A stretch of DNA of 7,712 bases from Candidatus Sericytochromatia bacterium (GCA_014377055.1 JACMQJ010000135.1:1-7712), one strand, 5' to 3'; positions 1-6,334 are shown, counted from the stretch's first letter. Program-made: numbers and translations. Notes: generated by a model from the sequence alone, not told the origin.

Positions 1-1478
1 CCAGAATGTAGCATAATCCAAACATTATTTATCTCATCCAAGCAAATTTCAATAAAATGATTACCACCACCAAGAGTTCCTATTTGCTTAAGAGAACGAT
101 TAAGAACCATATTACCTAACTCTTGATAAACACTTAATTGATTATAATCAAGGTTTTTTCCAAATCTATCATGATCATGATAGCTTCTACCAACAGGTAC
201 AGCTTGCTCAATACCATTTCTTAAATTTATTAATGAATCAGGCAAATCAGACGCTTTTAAGTTTGTTTTAGACGCAAGCATACCACAGTTATGAACAAAT
301 ACTCCTGCTGATAAAGCAAAATTATTATATTCTGGTACTGTCAAACAATACACATCTTCAACTTGATCAAGATGAATAATATTTTTTACCTTATGGTTAA
401 AAGCATGATTTTTCTTTTTATGATTGTGAAGACCTATAGGACTTTTAATTTTTTCCTCACATACTTCACATGTGTAAATTCTATTTGCTATCTCTTTTGA
501 TTTTTCTTTCCCCTTTTCGCTCTGATTATATTCAATTAGATATTGCTTACCTCTCTTTCCATTATCTTTAACCGCTTCTTTGAAATGTACAGGATTATTT
601 TTCATATAAGACAAAATATTTTCAGTACCAACTTTAACAAGTTGTGCATGACGCTCAGGCAATTTAGACTTAATTTTTATTGCTTCTATCCTTCTTCTTT
701 CAAAGTCTTCTGATTGCCAATATGTATTTCTTTCTACTAGTTTTCTATGATAAGAAGAGTGATCTTTATCTCCCATAAGTTCTAAATTTTCTGGTCTATT
801 ATCAGACTCACAAAAATTTTTATGGTGTATAACAGTTTTTTGATCAGGAAAAGATTTTATATCTCCTAACAATCCAGATCTAGCAACTACCCAATGAGCT
901 CTCTGCCAACTTCCTGAATATGGCTGTTTTATAAGTGTGTAACCTTCCTTATCCTTTTTTGAATAGAATGGCATTAAGGATTGACCCTCAGATAATAATT
1001 CAGCCTCAATATATGTTCCATCTCTCAACATAAATTTATGATCAGGTGTACAGTTTATTTGCTCATCATTATCTAATGTGACTCTTATTAATTTAGCACT
1101 CTTTCTGGTTAGTTTTGCATTAGCTTTTGCAGCAACTATTTTATTATCTTTATTGCAGGCAAAAATAATTATTTCTTCACCACGATCAGCAAGATCTTTA
1201 ATTTTATAGTTTTTACCATCTATTACTGTTATTAATGTATCTCCCGAAAAACATCCTATATCAACTCCTACAGCAGCAGGTATTATTGCTCCTTTTGTAG
1301 CAATAACAGAGCCAACAGTTGCACCTTTACCAACATGAACATCAGGCATTACAGCTATATGATCATGAATAAATGGTAATCTAGACATTCTATACAATTG
1401 TTGTAAAGCTTCTGGCTCTATTCCAGCAATATCTGTCCAAACTTTAATCTGTTTTCCACCATTTTGTATTAATTCCAT
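1..1478 (-). CDS. rtcB: RtcB RNA ligase precursor, 5' part, interrupted by an intein (runs off left edge)
   Basis: RtcB joins RNA 2',3'-cyclic phosphate or 3'-phosphate ends to 5'-hydroxyl ends using GTP and Mn2+, in tRNA splicing or RNA repair. The frame is open from ATG at 1476-1478, led by GAGG, to the window edge (492 codons). The N-extein is 75 residues and includes MPDVHVGKGATVGSVI and AAVGVDIG. After the intein (288-1253) the extein resumes with CGM at 287 and continues through GTLGGGNHFIE to WIMLHSG. Visible active-site residues by comparison with E. coli RtcB are the Asp of GVDIG, the Cys after the intein (Cys78), Asn-His of GGGNH (167/168) and His of MLHS (185). The equivalents of His281 and the guanylylated His337 lie outside the window. 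A tRNA gene sits 38 bases upstream on the same strand. No archease gene is seen. The family assignment is very secure. Confidence 0.96.
   Translation of the reverse strand, partial: MELIQNGGKQIKVWTDIAGIEPEALQQLYRMSRLPFIHDHIAVMPDVHVGKGATVGSVIATKGAIIPAAVGVDIGCFSGDTLITVIDGKNYKIKDLADRGEEIIIFACNKDNKIVAAKANAKLTRKSAKLIRVTLDNDEQINCTPDHKFMLRDGTYIEAELLSEGQSLMPFYSKKDKEGYTLIKQPYSGSWQRAHWVVARSGLLGDIKSFPDQKTVIHHKNFCESDNRPENLELMGDKDHSSYHRKLVERNTYWQSEDFERRRIEAIKIKSKLPERHAQLVKVGTENILSYMKNNPVHFKEAVKDNGKRGKQYLIEYNQSEKGKEKSKEIANRIYTCEVCEEKIKSPIGLHNHKKKNHAFNHKVKNIIHLDQVEDVYCLTVPEYNNFALSAGVFVHNCGMLASKTNLKASDLPDSLINLRNGIEQAVPVGRSYHDHDRFGKNLDYNQLSVYQELGNMVLNRSLKQIGTLGGGNHFIEICLDEINNVWIMLHS
405..470 (-). other. C2H2 zinc-finger motif within the intein
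   Basis: Intein residues 262-283 follow the classical spacing C-x2-C-x12-H-x4-H (C262, C265, H278, H283). The Tyr two residues before the first Cys and the Leu three residues before the first His are also at consensus positions, and Ile takes the usual Phe place. It lies between the HNH core and splicing block F and probably helps the endonuclease grip DNA. Zinc binding is inferred from spacing only. Confidence 0.65.
747..828 (-). other. HNH endonuclease core of the RtcB intein
   Basis: Intein residues 143-169 read HHKNF, then DNRPENLEL, then two His (165, 169). This matches the HNH_3 pattern of paired His, Asp-Asn-Arg and Asn-Leu seen in phage and intein homing nucleases. The first His pair and the central Asn would form the beta-beta-alpha metal site. 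No substitution of a key residue is seen, so the nuclease may still be active. The upstream segment with Trp116 and the AHWVVA stretch probably belongs to the same domain. Confidence 0.8.
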
Positions 1479-1516
1479 AATTACCTCTCTACTATTGCAA
1501 ATCTAACTCAAAAAAA

Positions 1517-1588
1517 TAGGAGTGGAAGGAGTCGAACCTACGACATAAGCCTTATGAGAGCTTTGTTCTACCTCTGAACTACACTCCT
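1517..1588 (-). tRNA. tRNA with CAT anticodon (elongator Met, or Ile2)
   Basis: The 72-nt cloverleaf on the minus strand has acceptor AGGAGTG fully paired with CACTCCT. The D stem is GTTC/GAAC with a 7-nt loop. The anticodon stem is AAGCT/GGCTT with loop CTCATAA, giving anticodon CAT. The T arm has loop TTCGACT with one T:T mismatch in its stem, and the discriminator is A. CCA is not encoded. It is not an initiator: position 1 is paired and the anticodon stem lacks the three G:C pairs. CTCATAA fits both elongator tRNA-Met and the tRNA-Ile whose C34 becomes lysidine; I cannot separate the two. Seven T follow the 3' end (1510-1516) and could end transcription, or the transcript may run on into rtcB. 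Confidence 0.92.
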
Positions 1589-1603
1589 ATACAATAATAA
1601 TAA

Positions 1604-1628
1604 CAGGAAGTTTTAGGATCGAACCAGT
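1604..1628 (-). pseudogene. Possible 3' remnant of a tRNA gene (Trp-like end)
   Basis: On the minus strand, GG-TTCGATC-C resembles a T loop with its closing pairs. It is followed at the proper distance by ACTTCCT and G, as in the 3' acceptor half plus a G discriminator, an end like tRNA-Trp. No matching 5' half AGGAAGT is found: about 50 bases upstream there is only AGGATTT, and the outer T-stem pairs do not form. A decayed tRNA is one reading; chance or a structured leader is another. Confidence 0.25.
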
Positions 1629-1662
1629 ATTAACAAAAAAATAACTATATTAAATCCTAAAA
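1611..1662. repeat. 9-bp perfect inverted repeat, 34-base spacer
   Basis: TTTTAGGAT at 1611-1619 is the exact reverse complement of ATCCTAAAA at 1654-1662. The spacer is AT-rich and contains the tRNA-like T loop. It lies between the tRNA and the plus-strand sugar dehydrogenase gene. With a long loop and no T run placed like a terminator, its role is unknown. Confidence 0.5.
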
Positions 1663-1730
1663 ATTTGTCTAGTTATGATAATCTTAATATTGAGATTACT
1701 TATATTTTTAAATTTTATTGAGGTCTTGAA

Positions 1731-2849
1731 ATGTTAAAGGTCGTGTCCCTTTTACCTATAACTCTAGCATTAGTTTTTTTGACTTTTTGTACTCCAGCAA
1801 TTACAAAGACAAATTCTAACGTTGATATAACAAGTCAAATTAAGCTACCAAAGGGTTTTAAAATAGATATATTTGCCAAGAATGTAAATAATGCTCGATC
1901 TATGACTATGGGAACAAAAGGAACATTATTTGTTGGAACAAGAGAAAATAAAGTTTATGCAATTACTAGCAAAAATAATAAGTCAAATAAAGTCATAACT
2001 ATTGCTGGAGGTTTAAATATGCCGAATGGTGTTGCTTTTCGTAATGGTTCTTTGTATGTTGCAGAAATAAGTCGTATTTTACGTTATGATAAAATAGAAG
2101 AAAACTTAACTCATCCCCCAAAACCTGTGATCATAGTAGATAATTTACCTAACAAAACTCATCATGGTTGGAGATATATAGCTTTCGGTACTGATGGGAA
2201 ATTATACGTTCCCATAGGTGCACCTTGTAATGTTTGTAAATCTGGTGATGATCAAAGATTTGGTACATTAATGAGGATGAACCCAGATGGTAGCAATCAA
2301 GAAATATATGCTAGAGGAATTAGAAATACAGTTGGATTTGATTGGAGTACATCAAATAATTTATGGTTCACCGATAATGGTAGAGATATGCTTGGGGACT
2401 ATTTACCACCAGATGAACTAAATAATGCTCCTAAAATAGGTATGAATTTTGGTTTTCCTTATTGTCATGGAGGATATATCTCTGATCCTGAGTTTGGACG
2501 TGAAAAAAAATGTAGTGAATTTTCACCACCTGCAATTAAACTTGGTGCTCATGTTGCACCCTTGGGAATGAAATTTTATAAGGGTAATATGTTTCCTGAT
2601 AAGTATAAAAATAGAATCTTTATTGCTGAACATGGATCATGGAATAGAACCAATTTTTCAGGATATAGAATCAGCTCAGTTATTATTAAAAATAATAAGG
2701 CTATCAAATATGAAAATTTTGCTGACGGTTGGCTAAAAAGTGGAAATAGATCGATTGGTAGACCTGTTGATATATTAATCATGAATGATGGCAGTATGCT
2801 TGTTTCAGACGATACAGCAAATATTATTTATCGAATTAGCTATAAATGA
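1731..2849 (+). CDS. Exported PQQ-type sugar (glucose/sorbosone) dehydrogenase-like protein
   Basis: This 372-residue protein looks like a six-bladed beta-propeller of the soluble glucose / L-sorbosone dehydrogenase family, which oxidises sugars or aldoses in the periplasm with PQQ. Residues 1-20 form a signal peptide (Lys3, then a hydrophobic run ending LTFC); the Phe before Cys20 makes a lipoprotein signal doubtful. Family marks are MPNGVAF at 97-103, His144-His145 before GWRY, LYVPIGAPCNVC at 158-169, RMNPDG at 182-187, the ARGIRNTVGFDW stretch around 194-205, FTDNGRD at 213-219, and AEHGSWNR at 299-306. The paired His near 144 falls where the catalytic His of sGDH is expected. Cys166/Cys169 and Cys245/Cys261 could form disulfides. 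GAGG at 1720-1723, seven bases before ATG, supports the start. No PQQ synthesis genes are visible, and substrate and cofactor are inferred from family. Confidence 0.85.
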   Translation: MLKVVSLLPITLALVFLTFCTPAITKTNSNVDITSQIKLPKGFKIDIFAKNVNNARSMTMGTKGTLFVGTRENKVYAITSKNNKSNKVITIAGGLNMPNGVAFRNGSLYVAEISRILRYDKIEENLTHPPKPVIIVDNLPNKTHHGWRYIAFGTDGKLYVPIGAPCNVCKSGDDQRFGTLMRMNPDGSNQEIYARGIRNTVGFDWSTSNNLWFTDNGRDMLGDYLPPDELNNAPKIGMNFGFPYCHGGYISDPEFGREKKCSEFSPPAIKLGAHVAPLGMKFYKGNMFPDKYKNRIFIAEHGSWNRTNFSGYRISSVIIKNNKAIKYENFADGWLKSGNRSIGRPVDILIMNDGSMLVSDDTANIIYRISYK

Positions 2850-2871
2850 GTACTGGTTTTAATTAAAATAT

Positions 2872-2885
2872 TTGATCTAGATCAA
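2872..2885 (+). promoter_or_regulatory. Perfect FNR/ANR-type box upstream of the first usp gene
   Basis: TTGATCTAGATCAA matches the FNR consensus TTGAT-N4-ATCAA at all ten fixed positions and is a complete 14-bp palindrome. It ends 88 bases before the usp ATG. A TATTAT -10-like hexamer starts at 2911, 25 bases after the box (22 is standard for class II activation), so activation of the usp gene by the nearby FNR-like regulator is likely. Confidence 0.8.
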
Positions 2886-2973
2886 CTAATCTCTTGTTTT
2901 GTATCATTCTTATTATATTTTAAAAAGTTTAGAATGAATATATAGAGTATAAAAAAGTTCTAAGGAAAAAAAT

Positions 2974-3375
2974 ATGTTCAAAAAAATACTATTGCCAGTT
3001 GATGGCACAGAGCATTCAGAAAAAACTATTCAGTGTGTTAAAGATATAGCTAAGAAATGTAATTCTACAGTAGTTATTTTTCATTCTTATAGTAGTAATC
3101 CACTCTATACAATGGACATGGAAGAAAAATTAAGACAATACAGTTTTGCTATTGTTGATAAAGTAGTTGCTGAGTTAAGTAATGATGATATTAGTGTCAA
3201 AAGTAAAATTATGAAAGGACACGCAGGACAATTAATAATTGATCTAGCAAAAGAAGAAAATTGTGATTTAATTGTTATGGGAAAACATGACAATAATGAA
3301 ATAAAAAACTTTTTAATAGGTAGTGTCAGTAATTTTGTTATACATAATTCAAAAATACCTATATTTTTGGTTTAG
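2974..3375 (+). CDS. Universal stress protein, UspA family (first copy)
   Basis: This 133-residue cytoplasmic single-domain Usp is slightly shorter than the usual 140-150 residues. It starts MFKKILLPVDG with Asp10 at the nucleotide-binding position and ends in a beta strand PIFLV. The ATP loop G-2X-G-9X-G-S is nearly kept: Gly103, then Asp106 in place of the second Gly, nine residues, then Gly116-Ser117. Such proteins support survival under stress, low oxygen or starvation, often as dimers. AAGGA at 2962-2966 lies seven bases before ATG. A perfect FNR box stands upstream, so oxygen-linked control is likely. The second usp gene follows 104 bases later with its own box. ATP binding is uncertain because of the Asp. 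Confidence 0.93.
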   Translation: MFKKILLPVDGTEHSEKTIQCVKDIAKKCNSTVVIFHSYSSNPLYTMDMEEKLRQYSFAIVDKVVAELSNDDISVKSKIMKGHAGQLIIDLAKEENCDLIVMGKHDNNEIKNFLIGSVSNFVIHNSKIPIFLV

Positions 3376-3409
3376 CTTTTACAAAAATAGCAATTTATTA
3401 ATTAATATC

Positions 3410-3423
3410 TTGCTAATAATCAT
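3410..3423 (+). promoter_or_regulatory. FNR-type box upstream of the second usp gene
   Basis: TTGCT-AATA-ATCAT matches TTGAT-N4-ATCAA at eight of ten positions. Exactly 22 bases downstream is TAAAAT (3446-3451), a good -10 hexamer, which places the box centre about 41.5 bases before the expected start of transcription. That is the class II FNR/CRP activation geometry, and the spacing makes the imperfect match credible. Confidence 0.55.
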
Positions 3424-3445
3424 TTAGATTCTTTTTCCAACAAAC

Positions 3446-3451
3446 TAAAAT
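3446..3451 (+). promoter_or_regulatory. -10 hexamer of the second usp promoter
   Basis: TAAAAT matches TATAAT at five of six positions and lies 22 bases after the FNR-type box. Transcription would begin near 3458, leaving a short leader of about 22 bases before ATG. No -35 hexamer is needed for an activator-dependent promoter. Confidence 0.45.
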
Positions 3452-3479
3452 ATTAATATAGATTAAAAAGGAGATTTTT

Positions 3480-3914
3480 ATGTTCAATAAGATTTTACTT
3501 GCTACGGATGATTCTGTTCCAGCAAAAAAAGCGATAGATTATGTTCAAAATATTGCTATTAAATATAATGCAGAAGTTATTTTACTAAATACTTATTATA
3601 TACCTGATATGTTTAATGGTAAGCCTAGCGAACATTATATGTATCTCTCAAAGGTTGAAGAAAATATGAAAGAGCATGGCGAAAAAATATTATATGAAAC
3701 AAGTGAAAAAATGAAAGCAAAAAATATAAATGTCAACACTCTACTAATAAAAGGGCCAACGGGACCAACTATTGTTTCTGAGGCAGAAAAAAATAACTGT
3801 GATTTAATCGTTATGGGTAGTAGAGGATTAGGTAATGTTACAAGTATTTTAATTAGTAGTGCCAGCAATTATACTATTCATCATGCTAAATGCCCCGTTC
3901 TTTTGATTAAATAA
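3480..3914 (+). CDS. Universal stress protein, UspA family (second copy)
   Basis: This is a full-length 144-residue cytoplasmic Usp domain. It starts MFNKILLATDDS with Asp10 and ends CPVLLIK. The nucleotide loop is VMGSRGLGNVTSILISSAS: Gly113 and Gly116 are kept, while Ser126-Ser127 replaces the last Gly-Ser. It resembles the first copy and the partial third copy at the right edge, so the three are paralogues. AAGGAG at 3468-3473, six bases before ATG, is a strong ribosome binding site. An FNR-type box and a -10 element lie upstream. Its stop codon is one base from that of the convergent FNR-like gene. Confidence 0.95.
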   Translation: MFNKILLATDDSVPAKKAIDYVQNIAIKYNAEVILLNTYYIPDMFNGKPSEHYMYLSKVEENMKEHGEKILYETSEKMKAKNINVNTLLIKGPTGPTIVSEAEKNNCDLIVMGSRGLGNVTSILISSASNYTIHHAKCPVLLIK

Positions 3915-3915
3915 T

Positions 3916-4626
3916 TTAGTATGAAGGAATCAAGGCTTGTAAACCAACTAAATCAGTTATATACATATATTTTTTACTCATCTCGATTAAATCTTTATCT
4001 TTTAGCCAAGTTGTGAGCCTTACTGCTGTTTCAGTTGTAGTACCTATCATACTAGCTAATTCATCCCTAGAGATTAAAATATCTAACTTAATATTTCCAT
4101 TATCCTGATTAATACCATAAGATTCTTTGAATGTAAAAAGTAATTCAACGATTCTTTCTTGAGCTGATTTAAAAGCTAGGTTACTAGAGTTTTCTTCAGC
4201 ACATTTAATGTCATGACCCATCATTGATAGTAACTTTAAGCTAAAGGGAGGATGCTTTTTGAGTAGATCAAAAAATCTTTCTCGATCAATAAAACAAATA
4301 CTAGCATCTTCAATTATCTCAGCCGTCAAAGTATAAAGTTCATCCGTAAAGAATGAACGGTATCCAATCAAATCTCCTGCTTGGGCTATTTTTACAATAA
4401 AGTCTTTACCTTCGCAAGAGTGTATAGTTAATTTTACTTTTCCAGAATTCATACAATAAACACCATAAGGACGATTACCTTCGTAGAATAGGGTTTGACC
4501 TTTTTTATAAATATTGGATATTTTTGTTTTACTTAATTCGTCAAGAATTTCTTCTGGTATATCCGATAAAACGCTTTTAGGATGTGAAGAACAAGTCATA
4601 CAACTAAATAACATACTTGAGGTCAT
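3916..4626 (-). CDS. FNR/Crp-family transcription regulator
   Basis: This 236-residue regulator has an N-terminal cNMP-type beta-barrel sensor (about 25-120), a long dimer helix (about 125-150) and a C-terminal winged helix. The recognition helix in GTTTETAVRL keeps Glu199 and Arg203, which read the TGA/TCA halves in FNR and CRP. I chose ATG at 4624-4626 because AAGGA lies four bases ahead; an in-frame TTG at 4642-4644 would add six residues but has no ribosome binding site. Cys9-x2-Cys12 and Cys111 line up with E. coli FNR Cys20, Cys23 and Cys122. The third N-terminal ligand (Cys29) is Ser18, so a [4Fe-4S] oxygen sensor is possible but not canonical. The FNR boxes in this window are its likely targets. 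A CRP-like or FLP-like redox role remains open. Confidence 0.9.
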   Translation of the reverse strand: MTSSMLFSCMTCSSHPKSVLSDIPEEILDELSKTKISNIYKKGQTLFYEGNRPYGVYCMNSGKVKLTIHSCEGKDFIVKIAQAGDLIGYRSFFTDELYTLTAEIIEDASICFIDRERFFDLLKKHPPFSLKLLSMMGHDIKCAEENSSNLAFKSAQERIVELLFTFKESYGINQDNGNIKLDILISRDELASMIGTTTETAVRLTTWLKDKDLIEMSKKYMYITDLVGLQALIPSY

Positions 4627-4705
4627 ATCATCCTTTTGAATCAAATTAAAAATTCGTTATATACAAATTGTAACGCATTTTTAGATAAAAAAGTAGATTT
4701 AATTT

Positions 4706-4719
4706 TTGATTGAAAATAA
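4706..4719 (-). promoter_or_regulatory. Possible FNR-type box before the FNR-like gene (autoregulation)
   Basis: Read on the minus strand this is TTATT-TTCA-ATCAA, eight of ten matches to the FNR consensus. TAAAAA (4678-4683) follows after exactly 22 bases, the same geometry as at the second usp gene. In such AT-rich DNA a chance match is possible. Confidence 0.35.
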
Positions 4720-4753
4720 TTTTATCTTGAATATTACTTTAAATTTTAAAATA

Positions 4754-5893
4754 TTAATTGAAACCATACTTTTTAATTAATAGGCTTTTAATCAACTGGG
4801 TTAACAAAATATAGCATGTAAGTATACCAATTAACCATAAAAAATAGGCTGATGGAAGTGCTGTAAATCCACCTATTTTAGCAAGTGGGGAAAAAGGTAT
4901 TATAATTCCAACTGTCATCACCAAAACTGTAGTAATTAATAACTGTATACTTGCTATACTTTGAATAAATGGTATTTTTGCAGTTCTGATAATATGAACA
5001 ATCAAAGTTTGTGATAGTAGTCCTTCAATGAACCATCCTGACTGGAATAAGGATTGAGATTCGATTGTATTTGCTTTAAAAATAAACCACATTACTGCAA
5101 ATGTTGCATAATCAAAAATAGAACTAATAGGACCAATAAAGATCATAAAACGTTTAATATTATTAATGTCCCACTTACGTGGTTTAAGAGTGTAGTCTTG
5201 ATCAACATCATCAAATGGAATAGCTGTTTGAGATACGTCATAAAGTAAGTTTTGAATCAAAATTTGCAGAGGTAACATTGGTAAAAAAGGCAATAAAGCA
5301 CTTGCTCCAATCATACTAAACATATTACCAAAGTTTGAGCTAGCAGCCATTTTAATATATTTAACTGTATTACCGAAAGTCTTTCTGCCTTCTATCACTC
5401 CTTCTTGCAAAACCATTAAACTTTTTTCCAAAAGAATAATATCAGCTGATTCTTTGGCAATATCTACAGCTGTATCAACTGAAATGCCAATATCAGCTGT
5501 CCGTAATGCAGGTGCATCATTTATACCATCACCCATAAATCCAACTACTCTTCCCTTGGACTGTAAAGCTTTGACAATAAGCTGTTTTTGATCTGGACTC
5601 AATTTGGCAAAAACAATATTTTTGTCAGTAATATCAGCTAATTCTGTTTCATTTAATTTGGCTATGTCGCTACCCAAAATAATATTTCCAGGATCAATAC
5701 CAACATCTTTACAAACTTTACGTGTTACAATTTCATTATCTCCAGTTAAAATTTTAACCATAACTCCACTATTATTTAAAGCTAAAATTGCGGGAGCGGC
5801 AGATTCTTTGGGAGGATCAAGAAAAGAAACATAACCAAGCAAGATTAAGTTATTTTCATCTTTTATACTATATATATTTTTTGTTGTTGGTAT
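4754..5893 (-). pseudogene. mgtA 3' fragment: P domain and C-terminal membrane segments
   Basis: This is 379 codons in the same frame after the stop. It begins IPTTKNIYSIKDENNLIL, matching the stretch before GYIAFLDPPKE in E. coli MgtA. It holds KILTGDN, the Mg-binding GDGINDAP hinge and about six hydrophobic membrane segments, and ends at the usual C terminus (KKYGFN). An in-frame TTG at 5840-5842 could be called as a start, but it has no ribosome binding site and sits inside the domain, so an independent gene is unlikely. Confidence 0.85.
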
Positions 5894-5896
5894 TTA
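5894..5896 (-). other. In-frame TAA stop interrupting mgtA
   Basis: The frame reads IAIAYK, TAA, IPTTKN, where E. coli MgtA reads VAVATK, Tyr, LPAREG. The stop stands in place of the Tyr codon, and one base change (TAT or TAC to TAA) explains it. No frameshift is involved: both sides share the same codon phase. Confidence 0.88.
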
Positions 5897-6115
5897 CTTA
5901 TATGCAATAGCAATTACTCTTAATCCACCCTCATTTAATGATTTTGAAAGTCCTGTTATCTGTTCTAGTATTTTATTATCAAGTGGTAATATCTGCTCTT
6001 TAATCTTGACGTGTTTACATACACTATAAATTTCTTCGACAGCACCTTTACAGATTAATTCATGATGATCCTCTAACTCATCAATAACAACAGACATCCT
6101 TCTACGAGTAAAATC

Positions 6116-6121
6116 AAATGG
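6116..6121 (-). other. Junction of the in-frame mgtA deletion
   Basis: At codons CCA-TTT the sequence passes from the N-terminal tail (VAHEKP) to the N domain (FDFTRRR). In intact family members both flanks carry a Pro here (after the tail, and in IPFDF), so the deletion could have arisen through a short direct repeat around the shared Pro codon. The exact breakpoint cannot be fixed without an intact relative. Confidence 0.75.
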
Positions 6122-6334
6122 TTTTTCATGGGCAACTTCATTAAAACCAGATTTTTTTAACCTTTGTTCTGCTTCCTCGTCACTAAGACCATTAATTGAT
6201 GATTTAAGTAAAGAGAAAGAATCTTCAATACTAATTTTTGATATATCTAGTAAAAGTTTTTCATTTGTTGTTTGAGTTATCATATTTTATTTTTGAATTT
6301 AGGGTAAAAAATTAGATTTAATTATATAAAAAGT

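Larger units (their letters stand above)
288..1253 (-). mobile_element. Intein in RtcB with HNH homing endonuclease core and zinc finger
   Basis: This in-frame insertion of 322 residues has all splicing blocks. Block A starts with Cys1 (CFSGDTLITV). Block B has TPDH at residues 69-72. Block F is around VYCLTVPEYNNFAL (301-314). Block G ends GVFVHN, with His321 and Asn322 followed by extein Cys+1. Every residue needed for standard class 1 splicing is present, so excision should restore GVDIG-CGM. The middle carries an HNH_3-like core, with HHKNF at 143-147, DNRPENLEL at 151-159 and His165/His169. This differs from the LAGLIDADG type usual in archaeal inteins. A C2H2 finger motif follows at 262-283. 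Cys+1 is the metal-binding Cys of RtcB, so the unspliced precursor should be inactive as a ligase. Splicing and nuclease activity are inferred from motifs. Confidence 0.95.
4754..6283 (-). pseudogene. mgtA: Broken mgtA, Mg2+-importing P-type ATPase (internal deletion and in-frame stop)
   Basis: Intact MgtA (about 900 residues) imports Mg2+ across the inner membrane using ATP. Here one reading frame holds its N-terminal tail, then directly part of the nucleotide-binding domain (FDFTRRRMSVV), then a TAA stop at 5894-5896, then the rest of the P domain and the six C-terminal membrane segments. Roughly 360-370 residues are missing: TM1-4, the actuator domain with TGES, the DKTGT phosphorylation site and the start of the N domain. 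It cannot be a working pump. What remains is well conserved (KILTGDN, GFMGDGINDAPAL, SNFGNMFS, LLYDVSQ), so decay looks recent. ATG at 6281-6283 has no clear ribosome binding site; TATAAT at 6321-6326 (minus) could be a -10. Confidence 0.9.
5894..6283 (-). pseudogene. mgtA 5' fragment: N-terminal tail joined to N domain
   Basis: This 129-codon open frame ends at the premature TAA. Residues 1 to about 54 match the cation-ATPase N-terminal domain (NGLSDEEAEQRLKKSGFNEV). From FDFTRRR on they match the nucleotide-binding domain, including the CKGA motif in LICKGAVEEI and GLRVIAIA. No membrane segment is present. A short soluble product could be made, but nothing suggests that it has a function. 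Confidence 0.85.

Noticed and set aside
1..1478. Frameshift or foreign gene inside rtcB instead of an intein
   Set aside because: The frame is open throughout, both exteins align across the GVDIG/CGM joint, and all splicing residues are present.
2855..2871. TTTTAATTAAAA palindrome after the sugar dehydrogenase gene as a terminator
   Set aside because: It contains no G or C pair and would be too weak; it is likely a product of AT-rich composition.
3388..3416. TAGCAA...TTGCTA hairpin after the first usp gene as a terminator
   Set aside because: The loop is long, the stem is short, no T run follows directly, and it overlaps the FNR-type box and the palindrome TATTAATTAATA.
4627..4644. TTG start giving six more residues to the FNR-like protein
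   Set aside because: It has no ribosome binding site, while the ATG at 4624-4626 has AAGGA just ahead.
5054..5834. Plus-strand open frames of 64 and 76 codons opposite mgtA
   Set aside because: They are antisense to the conserved MgtA frame, lack ribosome binding sites and show no recognisable domain.
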